A model generated the notes under the pieces. It saw nothing but the letters and a program-made list of their open reading frames with translations, had not been told where the DNA came from and searched no databases. Shown here one piece after another: positions 53,740 to 56,777 of a stretch of DNA of 56,777 nt. The stretch comes from Planctomycetota bacterium (lineage in GTDB: Bacteria > Planctomycetota > OFTM77), in assembly GCA_029260795.1 (NCBI GenBank), contig JAJDCO010000051.1:1-56777 (forward strand). The letters are read 5' to 3'. The translations under genes and the position numbers were made by a program. Numbering within the stretch: the stretch's first letter is position 1; each line of letters opens with the position of its first letter.

Positions 53740-55055
53740 GAGTGTCGGCACCTTTCGCGACCCGGCGCTTTCTCATCCTCTTCCTTCTGGGAAGCTGGCC
53801 GCTGGTTCTGTCGCTGATGATTCCCGAGCTGTTGCCGCTGGGACTCGGCTTCGACGGGTTTCTTCTGCTGCTCTTCCTCTCGGACTGGGTTGCGGCGCCG
53901 GGCCCTCGACAGCTCCGAGTGGAGCGCGAGGTCGATCGCGTCTGGTTCCAAGGCAGTGAGCGGCTCGTCACCTTGCGCATCCAGAACCGCGCCGCGGCCT
54001 CGTGTGTGATCGAGCTCGAGGATCGGTTGCCGAGCCGACTGGAAGCCTCGGGAGCGACGGCGATCGTTCGCATGTCAGGTGGAGCCCGCCTCGAGACGAG
54101 CTATCGAGCGCGCGCGATGTATCGGGGAGTCGACCAGTGGCACGGGATCGCGTTGCGAGTGCGGGGCCCGCTGGGTCTCGGGGGGAAATCGTGGCTCGTC
54201 GTCGACGATCGACCTTGCCAGGTGCTGCCGGAAGCACGCGTGTCGGGTCGGCTGCCCTTGGGGACGACCGGACCCGTGCGCCGACGCCGCGCGACGTCTC
54301 CGCGGATCCCCGAGCGCGGAGACTTCGATCGGTTGCGGGAGTATGCCCTCGGGGATGATCCCCGGATCATCGACTGGAAGGCGAGCGCCCGCCGAGCCCA
54401 TCTCGTGACGCGGCAGTACGCGTGTCCTCGCCGAGAGCGCGTGGTGATGGCGATCGATTGTGGCCGGTGGATGGCGGCTCCATCCGGAGACTTCACGCGC
54501 CTCGATCGGGCGGTCGGTGCCGCGGCCGCACTCGCGACGGCCGCGATCGGGCGGGGGGATCGCGTCGGGCTGGTCGCCTTTGATCGGGAAGTTCGGGCCA
54601 CGCGCGCACTGGGTCAAGGTCGCGCGCATCTGCGCAGCCTGATCGACGATCTCACGGCACTCGCATCGGCTCCGTGCGAGTCGTCGAACGAGAGCGCCCT
54701 GGTGGCGACGGCTCGCCTCGTACCTCGTCGAGCGCTCCTGGTCTGGTTCACGGACCTCACCGATTCCCGTCAGGCAGCGCGCCTGGCCGCCAGCTTGCGA
54801 CCTTGGCATCGGCGCTTCCTTCCGATCTGCGTTTGCTGCGAAGATGAGCAGGTTCGTCAGTGGGCGGAGGCAGAGCCGAGTTTCATCCGAGACGTGTATC
54901 GCCGCGTCGTCGCGGGCGACGTCTTGGACGAGCAGGAGCGGGCTCGTCGCCACTTGGAGCGAAGTCGCGTCTTGACGGTCTTTGCTCGAGCCGATCAGCT
55001 ATCGAGACAGCTGTTGGACTTGTACACGCGGGTGAAGCGGCAAGCTTTGCTCTGA
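53736..55055 (+). CDS. DUF58/vWA-like protein
   Basis: A 439-residue protein. Two N-terminal membrane helices are followed by a beta domain and the DUF58 motif GDFDRLREYALGDDPRIIDW (about 195-215), then a von Willebrand-A-like fold in the C-terminal half (VVMAIDCGRWM...LDRAVGAAAALATAAIGRGDRVGLVAFD), where the metal site is only partly conserved (DCGRWM rather than DxSxS). It is the standard partner of MoxR. Confidence 0.9.
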   Translation: MRVSAPFATRRFLILFLLGSWPLVLSLMIPELLPLGLGFDGFLLLLFLSDWVAAPGPRQLRVEREVDRVWFQGSERLVTLRIQNRAAASCVIELEDRLPSRLEASGATAIVRMSGGARLETSYRARAMYRGVDQWHGIALRVRGPLGLGGKSWLVVDDRPCQVLPEARVSGRLPLGTTGPVRRRRATSPRIPERGDFDRLREYALGDDPRIIDWKASARRAHLVTRQYACPRRERVVMAIDCGRWMAAPSGDFTRLDRAVGAAAALATAAIGRGDRVGLVAFDREVRATRALGQGRAHLRSLIDDLTALASAPCESSNESALVATARLVPRRALLVWFTDLTDSRQAARLAASLRPWHRRFLPICVCCEDEQVRQWAEAEPSFIRDVYRRVVAGDVLDEQERARRHLERSRVLTVFARADQLSRQLLDLYTRVKRQALL

Positions 55056-55093
55056 GTCGCCACTTCTCGCACGCCGTCCCCCCGGAGACCGAG

Positions 55094-56275
55094 ATGCGCA
55101 TCGCCGCAGCACTTTCGAAGGATCCCGATTCCGCTCGCGCGACCGAGGACGTCGTCGAGCGAGTGCTGATCTCCCTCGAGGGCGAGAAGCCGGACCTGGC
55201 CTTCGTGTTCGTCTCGGCAGGTCACCTGCCCCACAGCGAGACGCTCTTGGGCATCTTGCGTGAGCAGCTCGGAGCGCGGGTCCTGCTCGGCTGTGGTGCC
55301 GGCGGCCTGATCGGCGAGGGGCAAGAGGTCGAGTTCGAGTCTGCCATCTCGCTGTGGGCGGCCGCTCTCCCCGATGTGGGGATCCAGCCGTTCCATGTGC
55401 TGCCGCGCATGGTGATGAATCAGCTCGACTTCGCAGGTTGGCCGCATCCCGAGCCTGCGGCGAGCGAGGTGCGTGCGATGCTGCTCTTCGCCGATCCCTT
55501 TACGACGCCGATCGATCAGCTCTTCGACTTCGTCGAGGGGCGCTTCTCGGGTCTGCCCATCATCGGCGGCCTGGCGAGCGCGGGCATGTCGCAAGGCGAG
55601 AACCGTCTCTTCTGCGGGGACCGAATCAGCAATCGAGGCGCCGTAGGCGTCATCCTCAGCGGCCCGATCGACGTGCGGACGGTCGTCAGTCAAGGCTGTC
55701 GCCCGTTCGGTCGACAGTTCATCGTGACCAAGTCCGAGCGCAACGTCATCCAGGAGCTCGGTGGCAAGCCGGCACTGGCTCGTCTGCAAGAGGTCCTCCA
55801 AGAGGCCGAGGCGTCCGAGCGATCACGCGCCAAGCGTGGCCTGCAAATCGGAAAGCTCATGAACGAGTACAGCTCGAGCACGGGCCAGGGCGACTTCCTG
55901 ATCCGGAGTGTGGTGCAGGTCGACACGCGTACGCAATCGCTGGCGATCAACGACCTCGTGCGACGTGGACAGACGGTGAAGTTCCAGATACGCGATGCCG
56001 AGGCGGCCCACGAGGACTTGGTCGAAGCCCTGGCTTGCGAGAACGAGGCCATGGGTGAAGGTGGGGCGTGCGGAGCCTTGCTGTTCTCTTGCAACGGGCG
56101 CGGATCGCATCTGTTCTCGGAGGACCATCACGACGTGAGCGCGGTCCATTCAGAGCTGGGCGACATTCCCGTGACCGGATTCTTTGCCGCGGGCGAGATT
56201 GGCCCGGTGGGAAAGAAGAACTACCTCCACGGCTTCACGGCCAGCCTGGCGCTGCTCCGTCCCGGAATCGCGTAG
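55094..56275 (+). CDS. FIST-domain sensory protein
   Basis: A 393-residue protein built from an N-terminal FIST domain (about 15-225, DLAFVFVSAGHLP, LLGCGAGGLIGEG) and FIST_C (about 230-375, with NGRGSHLFSEDHHDV and IPVTGFFAAGEIGPV). FIST domains bind small ligands, probably amino acids, in signalling proteins. GGAG precedes ATG 55094. It is 38 bases behind DUF58, the last gene of the operon, and an unexpected member of it. No output domain is visible. Confidence 0.88.
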   Translation: MRIAAALSKDPDSARATEDVVERVLISLEGEKPDLAFVFVSAGHLPHSETLLGILREQLGARVLLGCGAGGLIGEGQEVEFESAISLWAAALPDVGIQPFHVLPRMVMNQLDFAGWPHPEPAASEVRAMLLFADPFTTPIDQLFDFVEGRFSGLPIIGGLASAGMSQGENRLFCGDRISNRGAVGVILSGPIDVRTVVSQGCRPFGRQFIVTKSERNVIQELGGKPALARLQEVLQEAEASERSRAKRGLQIGKLMNEYSSSTGQGDFLIRSVVQVDTRTQSLAINDLVRRGQTVKFQIRDAEAAHEDLVEALACENEAMGEGGACGALLFSCNGRGSHLFSEDHHDVSAVHSELGDIPVTGFFAAGEIGPVGKKNYLHGFTASLALLRPGIA

Positions 56276-56303
56276 ATCCAGCGCGGTCGGAGGGTCTTCG
56301 GAG

Positions 56304-56320
56304 ACCAGGCTTCAGCCCGG
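56304..56320. repeat. CCAGGCT-TC-AGCCCGG near-palindrome
   Basis: Arms match CCAGGCT/AGCCTGG except one base (AGCCCGG). It is a diverged relative of the copy at 45802-45817. Confidence 0.4.
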
Positions 56321-56402
56321 CTTTGCAAAACGAAATGCTCCAGACCGTTCCCTCGGAGGCCTGGCTCCTCGGAGGCCCGAATTCATTCGGGTGGGAGGCC
56401 GT
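56320..56402 (+). repeat. Direct repeat block, first copy
   Basis: Starts with GCTTTGCAAAACGAAATGCT (56320-56339), continues CCAGACCGTTCCCTCGGAGGC, has an insert of about 14 bases relative to the second copy, and ends with CCCGAAT-TC-ATTCGGG (56376-56391) then GGGAGGCCGT. The second copy is at 56606-56672. Confidence 0.7.
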
Positions 56403-56438
56403 TCGCTTTTCCGAAGCCGTCGTGATCGCCGAGGGCGT

Positions 56439-56466
56439 ATCCAGCGGACTGAAGTCCGCCCTCCGG
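56439..56466. repeat. CGGACTGAAGTCCG palindrome module, copy D
   Basis: Palindrome at 56445-56458 framed by ATCCAG and CCCTCCGG, identical in core to copies A and B. Confidence 0.6.
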
Positions 56467-56605
56467 TTTGGGGTACAGAGACCCGAACGGAGCTCGACAG
56501 GTCGCGCCACTTAGTCCTCGTGGCCTGCCGGCGGGGCGATTTGCCTTCGAAGAGCGTGGGTGAGAGAGCGGTGCGCGAGAAGCCCTCCCGCTCGACTGAG
56601 TTCCA

Positions 56606-56672
56606 GCTTTGCAAAACGAAATGCTCCAGACCGTTCCCTCGGAGGCCCGAATTCATTCGGGTGGGAGGCCGT
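56606..56672 (+). repeat. Direct repeat block, second copy
   Basis: Repeats the block of 56320-56402 without the internal insert; the CCCGAATTCATTCGGG palindrome is at 56646-56661. Confidence 0.7.
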
Positions 56673-56700
56673 CAACCTCGCCTCCGCTCGATCAGGCGGA

Positions 56701-56739
56701 TTGAACGTTGAACGTTCAACGTTGAACGTTGAACGTTCA
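56701..56739. repeat. AACGTT tandem/inverted repeat cluster
   Basis: Heptamers TTGAACG and TTCAACG alternate six times in 39 bases, creating overlapping palindromes centred on AACGTT. I have no function for it. Confidence 0.6.
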
Positions 56740-56777
56740 GATCTTCAAGTCGGCGCGCTGTAGCTTTTTCAACGCTC

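Larger units (their letters stand above)
56276..56777. other. Repeat-rich tail of the window
   Basis: No gene is recognised. The 500 bases contain two copies of a block with GCTTTGCAAAACGAAATGCT, palindromes with a TTCA core, a CGGACT module and a short tandem AACGTT array, described separately. Confidence 0.6.

Overview
The window is a GC-rich bacterial chromosome segment that I would place in the Planctomycetota. The clues are a Ser/Thr kinase fused to a sulfatase-modifying (FGE-like) domain beside a divergent ECF sigma factor, a PQQ-type beta-propeller with inserted EF-hands, several large lipoproteins, a metacaspase-like protein with a DUF4384-like region, HD-GYP proteins, and the futalosine menaquinone pathway. 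The phylum is inferred; there is no rRNA here. I found 39 protein-coding genes and no tRNA, rRNA, CRISPR array, insertion sequence or prophage.

Layout. 0-6 kb: a copper-monooxygenase-like lipoprotein (-) diverges from a run of SCO1/SenC, EF-hand beta-propeller, a selenocysteine-containing deiodinase-like protein fused to a PDZ domain, and a spermidine-synthase-like methyltransferase. 6-17 kb: a caspase-like protease paired with an unknown lipoprotein, a membrane-anchored carboxypeptidase-regulatory-repeat protein, an SGNH hydrolase and an amidohydrolase. 17-23 kb: a CocE/X-Pro peptidase-like hydrolase and a DUF6259-like lipoprotein. 23-26 kb: both subunits of topoisomerase VI. 26-33 kb: a REC-HD-GYP regulator, a UbiB/ABC1 kinase with a phasin-like partner, and a translationally coupled mqnC / degenerate MqnE-like / mqnA operon. 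32-42 kb: glycyl-tRNA synthetase, a coiled-coil membrane protein, a GT39-like protein, PTS enzyme I under a near-perfect sigma70 promoter, then an overlapping histidine kinase / response regulator / HD-domain cluster. 42-49.5 kb: kinase-FGE and ECF sigma, a DUF1579 protein, a TlpA-like thioredoxin, a small lipoprotein and a site-2 protease. 49.6-56.3 kb: a tight operon of membrane protein, DUF4129, DUF4350, MoxR ATPase, DUF58 and FIST.

The strongest unusual signal is the gene at 4238-5173. One frame is interrupted only by a TGA exactly at the deiodinase active-site Cys/Sec position, and a SECIS-like hairpin with GGT in its loop lies 13 nt downstream. The second is the gene at 30340-31221, which keeps the back half of an MqnE/MqnC-type radical SAM fold, lacks the iron-sulfur cysteine motif, and is joined to mqnC and mqnA by ATGA overlaps. 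The third is a family of intergenic palindromes whose arms change together while a central TTCA/TGAA core stays constant (27.0-27.2, 45.75-46.05, 48.05 and 56.3-56.7 kb).

Several genes plausibly cooperate. The mqn operon and UbiB/phasin pair point to menaquinone-based respiration. The MoxR-DUF58-DUF4129-DUF4350 set is a typical envelope-associated chaperone operon. The kinase and sigma factor look like one signalling unit. Boundaries of some genes rest on Shine-Dalgarno matches and signal-peptide position, as noted per entry.
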